Source: Methylopila henanensis
Lineage (GTDB): Bacteria > Pseudomonadota > Alphaproteobacteria > Rhizobiales > Methylopilaceae
Direction: 5' to 3'
Assembly (NCBI RefSeq): GCF_042681025.1
Contig: NZ_JBHUER010000010.1
Span: 558,001-622,000 of the forward strand
Length of the DNA: 64,000 nucleotides
In this document: one piece after another, positions 18,902-29,038 of the stretch
How the letters are laid out: each line of letters opens with the position of its first letter
How positions within the stretch are numbered: the first letter of the stretch is position 1
Notes under the pieces: generated by a model
What the model was told of the DNA's origin: nothing
The model's database searches: none
The model's input: the letters and a program-made list of their open reading frames with translations, nothing else
Translations under genes and position numbers: made by a program

Positions 18902-19636
18902 TCACCCCAGCGTCGCGAGCCCCGGAAAGGTCTCGAGCAGCCAGAACGAGGCGGTGGCGGTGAAGCCGGTCAGGAAGGCGATCCCGGTCAGCACCAGCAG
19001 CCCGCCCATCACCTTCTCGACCGTGCCGAGATGGGCGCGGAAGCGCTTCAGGAAGCCGACGAAGGGCTTCATCGCCAGCGCCGCGATGAGGAACGGCACG
19101 CCGAGGCCCGCCGCATAGACCGCGAGCAGCCCGGCGCCGCGGGCGACCGTCGCCTCCGAGGCCGCGACCGCGAGCACCGCCGCGAGCACCGGGCCGATGC
19201 AGGGCGTCCAGCCGAAGGCGAAGGCGAGCCCCATGACATAGGCGCCCCACGGCCCGACCGGCTTCTCGACCTGCAGGCGCGTGTCCCGCATCAGGAAGGG
19301 GATGCGGAACAGGCCGAGGAAGTGCAGCCCCATGACGATGATCGCGACGCCCGCGATGGTGGCGAGCAGCGGCGCGTTGCGCAGCAGGAGCTGGCCCATG
19401 ACCGAGGCGGTGGCGCCGAGCGCCACGAACACGGTGGCGAAGCCCGCCACGAACAGCGCGGCGGCGCCGAGCGTGCGCGCCGTCACCGCCCGCGGCGCGT
19501 CCTCCGCCGTCAGCTTGTCGAGCGTGGTGCCGGCGAGGAAGCAGAGATAGGGCGGCACCAGCGGCAGCACGCAGGGGCTGAGGAAGCTGATCGCGCCGGC
19601 CGCGAACACGGCGGGAAGGGTCACGTCCGAGATCAT
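18902..19636 (-). CDS. ccdA: cytochrome c biogenesis / thiol-disulfide transporter CcdA
   Basis: 244 residues with six membrane helices, the CcdA size. Helix 1 carries FLSPCVLPLVPPYLCFLAGT with the redox Cys next to Pro; the matching Cys of helix 4 is in FAFGWTPCIGPVLAAVLAVA. CcdA passes electrons from cytosolic thioredoxin across the inner membrane to periplasmic thioredoxin-like proteins used in cytochrome c maturation. It stands alone here. It ends 38 bases from the convergent YjdM-like gene and is divergent from the peptide transporter operon. Confidence 0.92.
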   Translation of the reverse strand: MISDVTLPAVFAAGAISFLSPCVLPLVPPYLCFLAGTTLDKLTAEDAPRAVTARTLGAAALFVAGFATVFVALGATASVMGQLLLRNAPLLATIAGVAIIVMGLHFLGLFRIPFLMRDTRLQVEKPVGPWGAYVMGLAFAFGWTPCIGPVLAAVLAVAASEATVARGAGLLAVYAAGLGVPFLIAALAMKPFVGFLKRFRAHLGTVEKVMGGLLVLTGIAFLTGFTATASFWLLETFPGLATLG

Positions 19637-19758
19637 GCCATGCTCCGGAGGCCGCGACGGGCGGCCGTGAGGCGGACTGCCGTAGCGCGGCGGGCGGCGA
19701 AACGGAAGCCGGCGCGCCGACGCGCCGTCGAACGTGATGCTCGCGGCGCCGCGCCGCC

Positions 19759-21414
19759 TTGCGACGCAGCGAGGCCCTCTCCTACCATTGCGCTTCGCCC
19801 CTGCAGGATCCGGAGGCCGACATACGAGCCCTGCGCGCGCTGCGGCGACTTCTCGCCGGCCTCGTCGTCGCCATGGCGCTCGGCCTGCCGGCGCAGGCGC
19901 TCACCGTCTACGACCGCGGCAACGCCGCCGAACCGGAGACGCTCGACCCGCATCTCGTCTCCACCGTGCAGGAGGCGAATCTGATGCGCGACCTGTTCGA
20001 GGGCCTCACCGCCCACGACGCCCACGCGAACGTCGCGCCCGGCGCGGCGGAGCGCTGGGAGGCCTCCGACGACGGGCGCACATGGACCTTCACGCTGCGG
20101 CCGGACGCGCGCTGGTCGAACGGCGACCCGGTGACGGCGGAAGACTTCGTCTATTCGCTCCGCCGCATCCTCGATCCAACCTTCGCGGCGAAGTACGCCA
20201 ACCTGCTCTACCCGATCCTCAACGCCGAGAAGGTCAACAAGGGCGAGGCGCCGAAGGAGGCGCTCGGCGTCGCCGCACGCGACTCGCGCACGCTGGAGAT
20301 CCGGCTCGAACGGCCGACGCCCTACTTCCTCGAGCTGCTGACCCACCAGACGACCTACCCCGTGCACCGCGCGAGCGTGGAGCGCTTCGGCCGCGACTGG
20401 GTGAAGCCCGGCCGCATGGTGACGAACGGCGCCTATCGGCTCGCCGAGAACCTGCCGAACGACCACATCCGGCTGGAGAAGAACCCGTTCTTCCACGCCG
20501 CCTCCGAAGTCGCGATCGACGTGGTCAACTACGTGCCGTTGGAGGACCGCGGCGCGGCGCTCCGGCGATTCCAGACGGCTGAGATCCAGTCCTACGACGA
20601 CGTCCCGGCGGAGCAGATCGCCTTCATCCGCCGCACCCTCGGGGACCAGCTGCGGATCGCGCCTTATGTCGGCGTCTACTATTACGCCGTGAACGTGCGG
20701 AAGGCGCCCTTCGCCGATCCGCGCGTCCGCCGCGCGCTCTCCATGGCGCTCGACCGGGAGTTTATCGCCGAGAAGGTCTGGGCCGGAACGATGTTGCCGG
20801 CTTACGGCTGGGTTCCGCCGGGTTTCGACGGCTACGCCCCGGTCGAGGCCTCGTGGCGGTCGATGTCCCAACTCGAGCGCGAGGACGCCGCGCTCGCGCT
20901 GCTGAAAGAGGCCGGCTTCGACCCCGCAGGAAAGCGGCTCGAGGTCGAGATCCGCTACAATTCGGGCGAGAACCATCAGAACACCGCAACCGCGATCGCG
21001 GACATGTGGAAGGCGATCGGGGTCGATGCGCGGCTGATCAACGCCGACGGCAAGACCCACTACGCCCATCTCCAGAACCGCGGCGACTTCGACGTGGCCC
21101 GCGCCGCCTGGATCGCCGACTACCGCGACCCGCAGAACTTCCTGTTCCTCGGCCTCAGCGACAATGTCGGCTTCAACTATCCCGGCTGGAACAGCCCGCC
21201 TTACGACGCACTGGTGAAGGCCTCCGACGCCATGGCCGACCCCGCCGAGCGCCTCGCGACGCTCCGGAAGGCGGAAGCGATCCTGGTCGACGAGCAGCCG
21301 ATGATCCCGATCCTGTTCTACGCCTCCAAGGCGCTGGTCTCGGACCGTCTGAAGGGATGGGAGGACAATGTCATGGACATCCATCCCACGCGCTATCTGA
21401 GGCTGGAGCCGTGA
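19759..21414 (+). CDS. oligopeptide-type ABC transporter substrate-binding protein (SBP family 5)
   Basis: Up to 551 residues. Family 5 hallmarks: LTVYDRGNAAEPETLDPHLV, then NLMRDLFEGLTAHDA, AERWEASDDGRTWTFTLRPD, ARWSNGDPVTAEDFVYSLRR, and the C-terminal NFLFLGLSDNVGFNYPGWNS. This is the periplasmic OppA/MppA-like domain order. The frame opens with TTG at 19759; the signal peptide (LRALRRLLAGLVVAMALGLP, cleavage after AQA) starts about 24 codons later, so the true start may lie between. First gene of an SBP-permease-permease operon. Substrate probably peptides, not provable here. Confidence 0.9.
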   Translation: MRRSEALSYHCASPLQDPEADIRALRALRRLLAGLVVAMALGLPAQALTVYDRGNAAEPETLDPHLVSTVQEANLMRDLFEGLTAHDAHANVAPGAAERWEASDDGRTWTFTLRPDARWSNGDPVTAEDFVYSLRRILDPTFAAKYANLLYPILNAEKVNKGEAPKEALGVAARDSRTLEIRLERPTPYFLELLTHQTTYPVHRASVERFGRDWVKPGRMVTNGAYRLAENLPNDHIRLEKNPFFHAASEVAIDVVNYVPLEDRGAALRRFQTAEIQSYDDVPAEQIAFIRRTLGDQLRIAPYVGVYYYAVNVRKAPFADPRVRRALSMALDREFIAEKVWAGTMLPAYGWVPPGFDGYAPVEASWRSMSQLEREDAALALLKEAGFDPAGKRLEVEIRYNSGENHQNTATAIADMWKAIGVDARLINADGKTHYAHLQNRGDFDVARAAWIADYRDPQNFLFLGLSDNVGFNYPGWNSPPYDALVKASDAMADPAERLATLRKAEAILVDEQPMIPILFYASKALVSDRLKGWEDNVMDIHPTRYLRLEP

Positions 21415-21460
21415 GGATTCCGCCTACTCCGGGACGTCGTTTCCGTCCGCGGCGCGCGCG

Positions 21461-22381
21461 ATGATCGCCTTCGTCCTCCGCCGCCTGCTCTGGGCGATCC
21501 CGACGCTGTTCGCGGTGGTGACCCTCTCCTTCGTCCTCATGCGCTTTACGCCCGGCGGGCCGTTCAACGCGGATCAGGCGCTCGCGCCCGCGGTGCTCGA
21601 AAACCTCAAGCGCGCCTACCGGCTGGACCAGCCGCTCATCGTCCAGTACGGCGACTATCTCGCGCGGCTTCTCCAGGGCGATCTGGGTCCGAGCTACAGC
21701 TACCGCGACTTCACTGTCACCGAGCTGTTCGCCCGCGCCCTGCCCTACTCGCTCCAGATCGGCGGCGCGGCGCTCGTTCTGGCGCTCGTCGTCGGCGTTT
21801 CGCTCGGCGCGCTCACGGCGAAGCGGCAGGGCTCCGCGATCGACGCGGCCGTGACCACGCTGTCCGGCCTCGGCCTCACCGTGCCGAGCTTCGTGGTCGC
21901 GCCGCTGCTGTCGCTCGTGTTCGCGGTCTGGCTCGGCTGGCTGCCGGCGGCCGGCTGGGGCCAGGGCGCGCTCGCCTACAAGATCCTGCCGGTGGTCGCC
22001 CTCGCCCTGCCGCAGATCGCGGCCTTCGCGCGGCTGACGCGGGCCGCGACCATTGAGGCGCTGAAGGCCGACCACATCCGCACCGCCCGCGCCTACGGCC
22101 TGCCCGAATGGCGAGTGACGGCGCAGGCGCTGCGCGCGGCGGGCGGGCCGGCGCTGTCCTATCTCGGCCCGGCCGCGGCGGCGCTGCTCACGGGCTCGGT
22201 CGTGGTGGAGACCATCTTCGGCATCCCCGGCGTCGGACGCTATTTCGTGCTCGGCGCGCTCAACCGCGACTACGCGCTGGTGATGGGGACGGTGGTTCTG
22301 GTCGGCGTCTTCGTCGTCCTGTTCAACCTGCTCGTCGACCTCGCCTACGCCGTGCTCGATCCGAGGATCCGGCATGACTGA
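21461..22381 (+). CDS. oligopeptide-type ABC transporter permease (OppB-like)
   Basis: 306 residues, OppB/DppB length. N-terminus MIAFVLRRLLWAIPTLFAVV, then FVLMRFTPGGPFNADQALAP, a classic OppB opening. The EAA loop is IEALKADHIRTARAYGLPEW near residue 200, followed by VETIFGIPGVGRYFVLGALN. Six membrane helices are expected. The stop lies inside the next gene (8-base overlap), indicating coupled translation with the second permease. Confidence 0.92.
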   Translation: MIAFVLRRLLWAIPTLFAVVTLSFVLMRFTPGGPFNADQALAPAVLENLKRAYRLDQPLIVQYGDYLARLLQGDLGPSYSYRDFTVTELFARALPYSLQIGGAALVLALVVGVSLGALTAKRQGSAIDAAVTTLSGLGLTVPSFVVAPLLSLVFAVWLGWLPAAGWGQGALAYKILPVVALALPQIAAFARLTRAATIEALKADHIRTARAYGLPEWRVTAQALRAAGGPALSYLGPAAAALLTGSVVVETIFGIPGVGRYFVLGALNRDYALVMGTVVLVGVFVVLFNLLVDLAYAVLDPRIRHD

Positions 22382-23492
22382 CGCCGTCCTCGCTCCGGGC
22401 CCTGCGCGGGGCGGGCTCGCGGCCCAAGCGCTCGGGCGCCTGAGGCGCGATCCGGTGGGCCTTTTTGCGCTCGGGCTTCTGGCCGCGATCGCCGCCCTCT
22501 GCGTTGTCGGGCCGTGGCTCTCGCCGCACCCCTACGACCGCGTCTACCGCTCCTATGTGCTGGTCCCTCCAAGCCTCCAGCCCTATCCGCAGGAGGCGAC
22601 GCTCGAGGACGCATTGCGCTCGGCGCTCGCCCGCGGCCGGGTGGAGCTGGCGCGGCTGACGGTCGACGGCGACCGCTTCCGCGCCGAGATCGCGGGCGCC
22701 GAGCCGATCGACCCGCGGGTGCTGCGCTACGTCGAGCGCGCCGACGAGTTCCGCAACGCGAGGCTCGCGGAGACGCGCGACGGCGGGCGGGCCGCCGTGA
22801 TCGAGGGCGACGTGAACCGCGTCCGCTTCCTGATGGGCACCGACGCCAACGGGCGCGACCTGCTGGCGCGCATCCTCGCCGGCGGACAGGTCTCGCTCGC
22901 GGTCGGGCTGCTCGCCACGCTGACGAGCCTCGTCATCGGCGTCGCCTGGGGCGCGGTCGCGGGCTTCGTCGGCGGCCGGACCGACGACGTGATGATGCGG
23001 ATCGTGGATGTGCTCTACGCCCTGCCCTTTGTGTTCCTCGTCATCCTGCTGGTGGTGACCTTCGGCCGGAACTTCGCGCTGTTGTTCCTCGCGATCGGCG
23101 CGATCGAGTGGCTCGACATGGCGCGCATCGTGCGCGGCGAGACGCTGCGGCTGAAGCGGCGGGAGTTCGTGCAGGCCGCCCGCGCGCTCGGCGTCTCGGA
23201 AAATCGTATCCTGCTGCGCCACATCCTGCCGAACATGGTCGGGACGGTCGTGGTGTTCGCCACGCTAACCGCGCCCAAGGTGATCCTGCTCGAAAGCTTC
23301 CTGTCGTTCCTGGGGCTCGGCGTCCAGGCGCCGCTGACGAGCTGGGGCGCGCTGATCGCGCAGGGCGCCGGCAGCCTGCAGGGCGCGCCGCACCTGCTGC
23401 TGTTTCCCGCCGCGTTCTTCGTGGCGACGCTCGCCGCTCTCAACATGCTCGGCGACCGCCTGCGCGACGCCTTCGATCCCCGGGTGAGATGA
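22374..23492 (+). CDS. oligopeptide-type ABC transporter permease (OppC-like) with large periplasmic insertion
   Basis: 372 residues, longer than E. coli OppC (about 300). After helix 1 (LGLLAAIAALCVVGPWLSPH) comes a hydrophilic stretch of about 110 residues (residues 60-160) before the conserved FLMGTDANGRDLLARILAGG. This insertion probably faces the periplasm. The EAA loop is KRREFVQAARALGVSENRIL, and the end has LTSWGALIAQGAGSLQGAPH. No ATPase genes (oppD/oppF) follow; the next gene, ettA, is an ABC-F translation factor. The transporter must use ATPases encoded elsewhere. Confidence 0.9.
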   Translation: MTDAVLAPGPARGGLAAQALGRLRRDPVGLFALGLLAAIAALCVVGPWLSPHPYDRVYRSYVLVPPSLQPYPQEATLEDALRSALARGRVELARLTVDGDRFRAEIAGAEPIDPRVLRYVERADEFRNARLAETRDGGRAAVIEGDVNRVRFLMGTDANGRDLLARILAGGQVSLAVGLLATLTSLVIGVAWGAVAGFVGGRTDDVMMRIVDVLYALPFVFLVILLVVTFGRNFALLFLAIGAIEWLDMARIVRGETLRLKRREFVQAARALGVSENRILLRHILPNMVGTVVVFATLTAPKVILLESFLSFLGLGVQAPLTSWGALIAQGAGSLQGAPHLLLFPAAFFVATLAALNMLGDRLRDAFDPRVR

Positions 23493-23636
23493 GGCCCGCG
23501 CGGAGATGGAGTTCCCGCCGGAAACGCCCCTCCCCCTTCCGCGCCGGAGAGCGCCGCGCTAAAAGGCCGCCGACCCACGACATCCCCGCGCCGGCCGCGC
23601 CGCCGCGCGCGCCTCCCACGCGAGTTCGAAAGCCCC

Positions 23637-25289
<1,653 letters not shown>

Positions 25290-25304
25290 GATGACGAGAG
25301 GGAA

Positions 25305-25339
25305 GACGCGACGGGGGTGATCGCCAGCCCTGTCGCGTC
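25305..25339 (+). terminator. candidate terminator after ettA
   Basis: GACGCGAC-G-GGG pairs with CCC-T-GTCGCGTC across an 11-base loop, 16 bases past the ettA stop. A second stem (CCGGCCG / CGGCCGG, 25361-25381) follows. No strong T-run follows either stem. The remainder of 25290-25423 is non-coding. Confidence 0.5.
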
Positions 25340-25423
25340 CAGCTCTTGGTGACGACGCAACCGGCCGTGCTGCTCGGCCGGCGCAGCACTTTGCGTCGCA
25401 TGCCGCCATACTAATGCGGCCCG

Positions 25424-26002
25424 CTATTTAATCCCCAGTTTATCCCGAAACATCTGCAGTTCTATTGCATTCCTGGCTGCATTATCTATGATAATCTTGT
25501 TCGCCGCCCCAATGCCTGCAGCAGGGGGAGCAGATTTCGACAAGAATTCGTCGATCTGAAGTGATTTCGACACAGAATTGTTCGAAGTTCCGCCACCTTG
25601 GGCAGGAGATGAGGCGGCCGATGCCGCCAGAACGGCGAGTCGCGTCTCAACCGTCTTGATCTGCTCCTTCAGGTCGTCGTTCACCTTTACCTGTTTCGCG
25701 ATCGAGTCATTCAATGTCGTGATCTGCTCGACAAATATCTTGGTCGTCGTGGTGACCTCGATCCCGCTGGCGGTCAGTTTGAAGTTCTGGATCACGCCGA
25801 GACTTGCGATTATCGCTCCGGCGACGATGAGCGCAGAGTTGCCGATCGCGATGTCTATTCTTTTGTAAGAAACAAAGAAGGCGGCGACGATGATCGCCAC
25901 ACCGACGGCTACGTAAACCCAGGGACTGGCGCCGCCTGTCGCGATGCTCGCCAACCCGATCTCGCTCACGCTCCGCGCATCCGCAGTCTCGACGCCTCCC
26001 AT
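25424..26002 (-). CDS. hypothetical membrane protein with coiled coil
   Basis: 192 residues from the ATG at 26000-26002, preceded by an excellent AGGGGGAGAG ribosome site; a longer frame to 26023 lacks one. Residues about 25-46 (SPWVYVAVGVAIIVAAFFVS) and 52-72 (ALIVAGAIIASLGVI) are membrane helices. Residues 85-125 form a probable coiled coil (NDSIAKQVKVNDDLKEQIKT), followed by a Ser/Ala/Gly-rich linker and a short C-terminal helix (MFRDKLGIK). Codon use is more AT-rich than the neighbours, so recent acquisition is likely. I recognise no family. It stands divergent from the toxin-antitoxin locus across 150 bases. Confidence 0.7.
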   Translation of the reverse strand: MGGVETADARSVSEIGLASIATGGASPWVYVAVGVAIIVAAFFVSYKRIDIAIGNSALIVAGAIIASLGVIQNFKLTASGIEVTTTTKIFVEQITTLNDSIAKQVKVNDDLKEQIKTVETRLAVLAASAASSPAQGGGTSNNSVSKSLQIDEFLSKSAPPAAGIGAANKIIIDNAARNAIELQMFRDKLGIK

Positions 26003-26117
26003 ATCTCTCCCCCTGAGACCCAACGACCCTCGAACGGAAATACAATCTTAAATTGCATAAATTCGCAACAACAATTTTCCTTCATGGTTCCGCTCGTGAC
26101 AAAACCGCACATTTCGT

Positions 26118-26136
26118 GCTAGCTAGCTTAGCTAAG
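26118..26136 (+). promoter_or_regulatory. overlapping palindromes, candidate antitoxin operator
   Basis: GCTAGCTAGC (26118-26127) and CTTAGCTAAG (26127-26136) are two perfect 10-bp palindromes that share one base and end 15 bases before the antitoxin start. Phd/YefM antitoxins autorepress through paired palindromes at this position. Confidence 0.55.
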
Positions 26137-26151
26137 TCACAGAGCGCGCCC

Positions 26152-26367
26152 ATGAGCGTCACCAACATCCATCAGGCGAAGACCAACCTCTCCAAGCTGA
26201 TCGAGGCGGCGGAGCGGGGCGAGGAGGTCATCATCGCCCGCAACGGCAAGCCGGTGGCCGCGATCGTGCCGATCGCGCCTCCAAACCTTGATGAGAAGGA
26301 TACGCCGGGCAAGCGGATCGAAGACATCTGGGCGGGGAAGCTCGCTGGGAGCGACCCGGAGTGGTGA
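26152..26367 (+). CDS. Phd/YefM-family type II antitoxin (possibly truncated)
   Basis: 71 residues. The Phd fold is clear: VTNIHQAKTNLSKLIEAAER (DNA-binding helices), GEEVIIARNGKPVAAIVPI, then a linker ending DPEW. It would bind the operator palindromes upstream and the PIN toxin downstream. After the TGA (26365-26367) the same frame continues for 23 sense codons rich in acidic and aromatic residues (NDDEFIDLFYDISKFAKDPD) to a second TGA at 26437-26439 that overlaps the toxin start. That looks like a lost toxin-binding tail, so the antitoxin may itself be truncated by a nonsense change. Confidence 0.8.
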   Translation: MSVTNIHQAKTNLSKLIEAAERGEEVIIARNGKPVAAIVPIAPPNLDEKDTPGKRIEDIWAGKLAGSDPEW

Positions 26368-26428
26368 AAGAACGACGACGAATTTATCGACCTCTTCTAT
26401 GACATCAGTAAATTCGCGAAAGATCCTG

Positions 26429-26794
26429 ATGCTGCTTGATAGCAACATCCTGATCTTTTTGACCACGCGATCCCCCATCCTGCCGCCGGGAGCGCGGTCG
26501 GCGATACGGGAGGCGTCTTATCTCGCCGTAAGCATGGCGACCGTGTGGGAATTGGAGATCAAGAAGGGCATCGGAAAGCTGAACGACATCCTGGATTGGA
26601 GCGAACTCCAAGCTGATGGCCTTCAACTCCTACCAATCTAGGTCGAAGACGCCGTCCTCGCAGGATCGCTCCCTCTCCACCATCGCGACCCCTTCGACCG
26701 CATGATCATCGCGCAGGCCAAGCGCCGGGGGCTCCCGATCGTCACGCGTGACCGCGCCTTCGAGAACTATGGCGTTCCGGTGATCTGGGCATGA
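26429..26794 (+). pseudogene. PIN-domain toxin interrupted by an in-frame amber codon
   Basis: The frame from the ATG at 26429 encodes a 121-codon PIN (VapC-like RNase) domain if one TAG at 26639-26641 is ignored. All four acidic positions are visible: LLDSNILIFL (Asp near the start), VWELEIKKGIG (Glu), then past the stop HRDPFDRMIIAQAK (Asp) and IVTRDRAFENYGV (Asp). The first part ends LQLLPI before TAG, then VEDAVLAGSLPLHHRDPFDR continues without a shift. The final TGA overlaps tam (ATGA). Truncation removes two catalytic acids and should kill the toxin. A base-calling error or readthrough cannot be excluded. Confidence 0.8.
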
Positions 26795-27579
26795 GCTTCA
26801 AGGAAGACTGGTCCGCCGCGCGCTATCTGCGCTTCGAGGACGAGCGCACCCGGCCTGCGGCGGAGCTGCTGGCGCGCGTTCCGCTCGCCTCGGCCCGGCG
26901 CGTGGTCGACCTCGGCTGCGGTCCCGGCAACTCCACCGAACTGCTGGCGCGCCGCTTTCCCGACGCGGAGGCCGTCGGCGTCGACTCCTCGCCCGACATG
27001 CTGGCGGCGGCCCGCGGGCGCCTGCCCTCCGCCCGCTTCGTCGAAGCCGACATCGCCCATTGGGCGCCGGGCGAGGCGGAACGGCCGGACGTGATCTTCG
27101 CCAACGCCGCGCTGCAATGGCTGCCGGACCACGAGACGCTGTTTCCGCGCCTGCTCCGCGCCCTGGCGCCGGGCGGCGTCCTCGCCGTGCAGATGCCGGA
27201 CAACCTGCAGGAGCCGTCCCACGTCGCCATGCGCGAGACCGCGCTCGACGGCCGGTGGCGGGACAGGCTGAGCGCCGCCGCCGCGTCGCGCACGGCCCTT
27301 CTTCCCATGGAGCGCTACTATGACCTGCTGACCGGCGCGGGCGCGACGGCGGACGTCTGGCGCACCACCTTCGCCCATCCCCTCGACGGGCTGGCGGCGA
27401 TCGTCGACTGGCTGCGCGCGACTGGGCTCCGGCCGTTCACCGCGCCGCTCGACGCCGCCGAGCGGACCCTATTCGAAGCCGACTACCAGCGGCGGCTCGC
27501 CTCGTTCTACACGCCCCGCGCCGACGGCAAGGTCCTGCTGCGCTTTCCACGCCTTTTCATGGTGGCCAAAGCCCGCTGA
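26791..27579 (+). CDS. tam: trans-aconitate 2-methyltransferase
   Basis: 262 residues. The Tam pattern is complete: opening FKEDWSAARYLRFEDERTRP, SAM-binding motif I VVDLGCGPGNSTELLARRFP near residue 42, GVDSSPDMLAAARGRLP, then FANAALQWLPDHETLFPRLL and LAVQMPDNLQEPSHVAMRE. It methylates trans-aconitate, a stray by-product that inhibits aconitase, using SAM in the cytosol. The start overlaps the terminal TGA of the broken PIN gene, so it may once have been cotranscribed with that locus; the high GC here shows the native chromosome resumes. Confidence 0.9.
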   Translation: MSFKEDWSAARYLRFEDERTRPAAELLARVPLASARRVVDLGCGPGNSTELLARRFPDAEAVGVDSSPDMLAAARGRLPSARFVEADIAHWAPGEAERPDVIFANAALQWLPDHETLFPRLLRALAPGGVLAVQMPDNLQEPSHVAMRETALDGRWRDRLSAAAASRTALLPMERYYDLLTGAGATADVWRTTFAHPLDGLAAIVDWLRATGLRPFTAPLDAAERTLFEADYQRRLASFYTPRADGKVLLRFPRLFMVAKAR

Positions 27580-27642
27580 TCCCGCGATAACTCCCCTGTG
27601 CCACCGTGAGACTCGGGGTGGTTCGGGGGAGTTCGGGAATAA

Positions 27643-28365
27643 ATGCTTCGCTTCGTGGCGCGGCTTGGCGTCGTGACTCTGATCGCGATCGCGATGTCGG
27701 TCGCCCTGACCGTCGGGCTCGCCACGCTGTTCGGCTTCACGCCGGACCATGTCACCCTGATCATCGCCGCGACCTGCCCTCTGGTGATCTCGCTCACGCT
27801 CGGCGGCTACCTTCAGCGCCAGTCCGACCGGCTGCGGCTGCTGAACGACGACCTGCGGGAGGCGCACGCCCGGCTGAGCTATCTCGCGCGCCACGACGGG
27901 CTCACCGGCGTGCTGAACCATGCGGGTTTCTACGCCGCGGTCGACGACGTCCGCCGGCAGGGCGGCGCGCTGCTGCTGGCGGACGCCGACCACTTCAAGC
28001 AGCTCAACGACCACCACGGCCACGCCGCCGGCGACCGGGCGCTGCAGGCGCTCGCCCGGTCCATGGCCGCCGCCGCCGGACCGGACGCCCTGCTCGGCCG
28101 CGTCGGTGGCGAAGAGTTCGCGATCTATCTGCCCGCCAACAGCGCCGAGGAGGCCGCCGCCATCGCGGAGCGGGTGCGCCTCGCCGTGGCCGAAACGGCC
28201 GTCGCGCTGCCCGCCGGCGCCCAGACGCGCCTCACGGTCAGCGTCGGCGGCGCGACCGACGATCCCGCGCTGCCCTTCGCCGAAACCTTCCGCCGCGCCG
28301 ACGCCTGCCTGTACGAGGCCAAGCGCGCCGGCCGGAACCGCGCCATACTGCCCGTCGCGGCCTGA
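27643..28365 (+). CDS. membrane-anchored GGDEF-domain protein (probable diguanylate cyclase)
   Basis: 240 residues. Two N-terminal membrane helices (residues 5-28 and 38-56), a short coiled linker (LRLLNDDLREAHARLSYLAR), then one GGDEF domain: HDGLTGVLNHAGFYAAVDDV, LLADADHFKQLNDHHGHAAG and the active-site loop GRVGGEEFAIYLP. The GGEEF motif is intact, so c-di-GMP synthesis from GTP is expected. The allosteric RxxD I-site is not visible before the loop, suggesting no product inhibition at that site. There is no sensory domain beyond the membrane part. The MOSC gene follows after 18 bases. Confidence 0.88.
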   Translation: MLRFVARLGVVTLIAIAMSVALTVGLATLFGFTPDHVTLIIAATCPLVISLTLGGYLQRQSDRLRLLNDDLREAHARLSYLARHDGLTGVLNHAGFYAAVDDVRRQGGALLLADADHFKQLNDHHGHAAGDRALQALARSMAAAAGPDALLGRVGGEEFAIYLPANSAEEAAAIAERVRLAVAETAVALPAGAQTRLTVSVGGATDDPALPFAETFRRADACLYEAKRAGRNRAILPVAA

Positions 28366-28383
28366 CGAGCTGAGAAGACTCCC

Positions 28384-28980
28384 ATGACCACAGACCTGTT
28401 CGGCGAGATCGCCATCCATCCGGGCCGCCACATCGCCGGGCGGCTCGTGGACGTGCTCGCCACGCCGACCCCCGACACGTTCGAGACGGCCCCGGTCGCG
28501 CGCCTCGCGCTCGGCTTCGAGGGCGTTCCGGGCGACCGCCACGCCGGCTTCGTCCGGCCGTCCGGAGGCCGTGAGCCCTGGTACGAGCGGGGAACGGAGA
28601 TCCGGTCCGGCCGGCAGCTCTCGATCGTATCCGTCGAGGACCTGGCGGAGGTCGCCGCGGCGATGGAGCTGGCGGAAGTGGCGCCGGCCTGGATCGGCGC
28701 CAACATCGTGATCCGGGACGTGCCCCGCCTGTCCTTCCTGCCGACCGGAACGCGCCTGTTCTTCGACGGCGGCGCGGTCGTGGTGGTCGAGGGGCAGAAC
28801 GCCCCCTGCCGCTTCGCCGGCGCCGCGATCGCCCGGCACACCGGGGCGGCGAGCGCAGAACTCGGCTTCCGCGCCGTGGCCCGCAGGCTGCGCGGAGTGG
28901 TGGCGAGCGTCGAGCGGCCGGGCGCGATCGAAGCCGGCGGCGCCGTCGCGGTGAAGATTCCGGAGCAGTGGATCTACTAA
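28384..28980 (+). CDS. MOSC-domain protein
   Basis: 198 residues. MOSC features: LALGFEGVPGDRHAGF near residue 43, RQLSIVSVEDLAEVAAAMEL, PAWIGANIVIRDVPRLSFLP, and the conserved Cys in VVEGQNAPCRFAGAAIARH near residue 144. MOSC domains bind molybdenum cofactor or sulfur through this Cys (YiiM, mARC, Moco sulfurase C-terminus). No partner reductase is adjacent, so the substrate is unknown. Probably cotranscribed with the GGDEF gene. Confidence 0.88.
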   Translation: MTTDLFGEIAIHPGRHIAGRLVDVLATPTPDTFETAPVARLALGFEGVPGDRHAGFVRPSGGREPWYERGTEIRSGRQLSIVSVEDLAEVAAAMELAEVAPAWIGANIVIRDVPRLSFLPTGTRLFFDGGAVVVVEGQNAPCRFAGAAIARHTGAASAELGFRAVARRLRGVVASVERPGAIEAGGAVAVKIPEQWIY

Positions 28981-29038
28981 GCCGGGCGCGGCGGGCCTTG
29001 CGCCTGAAAAGGCGCATTGCATCGGCGGCCATACCGAT

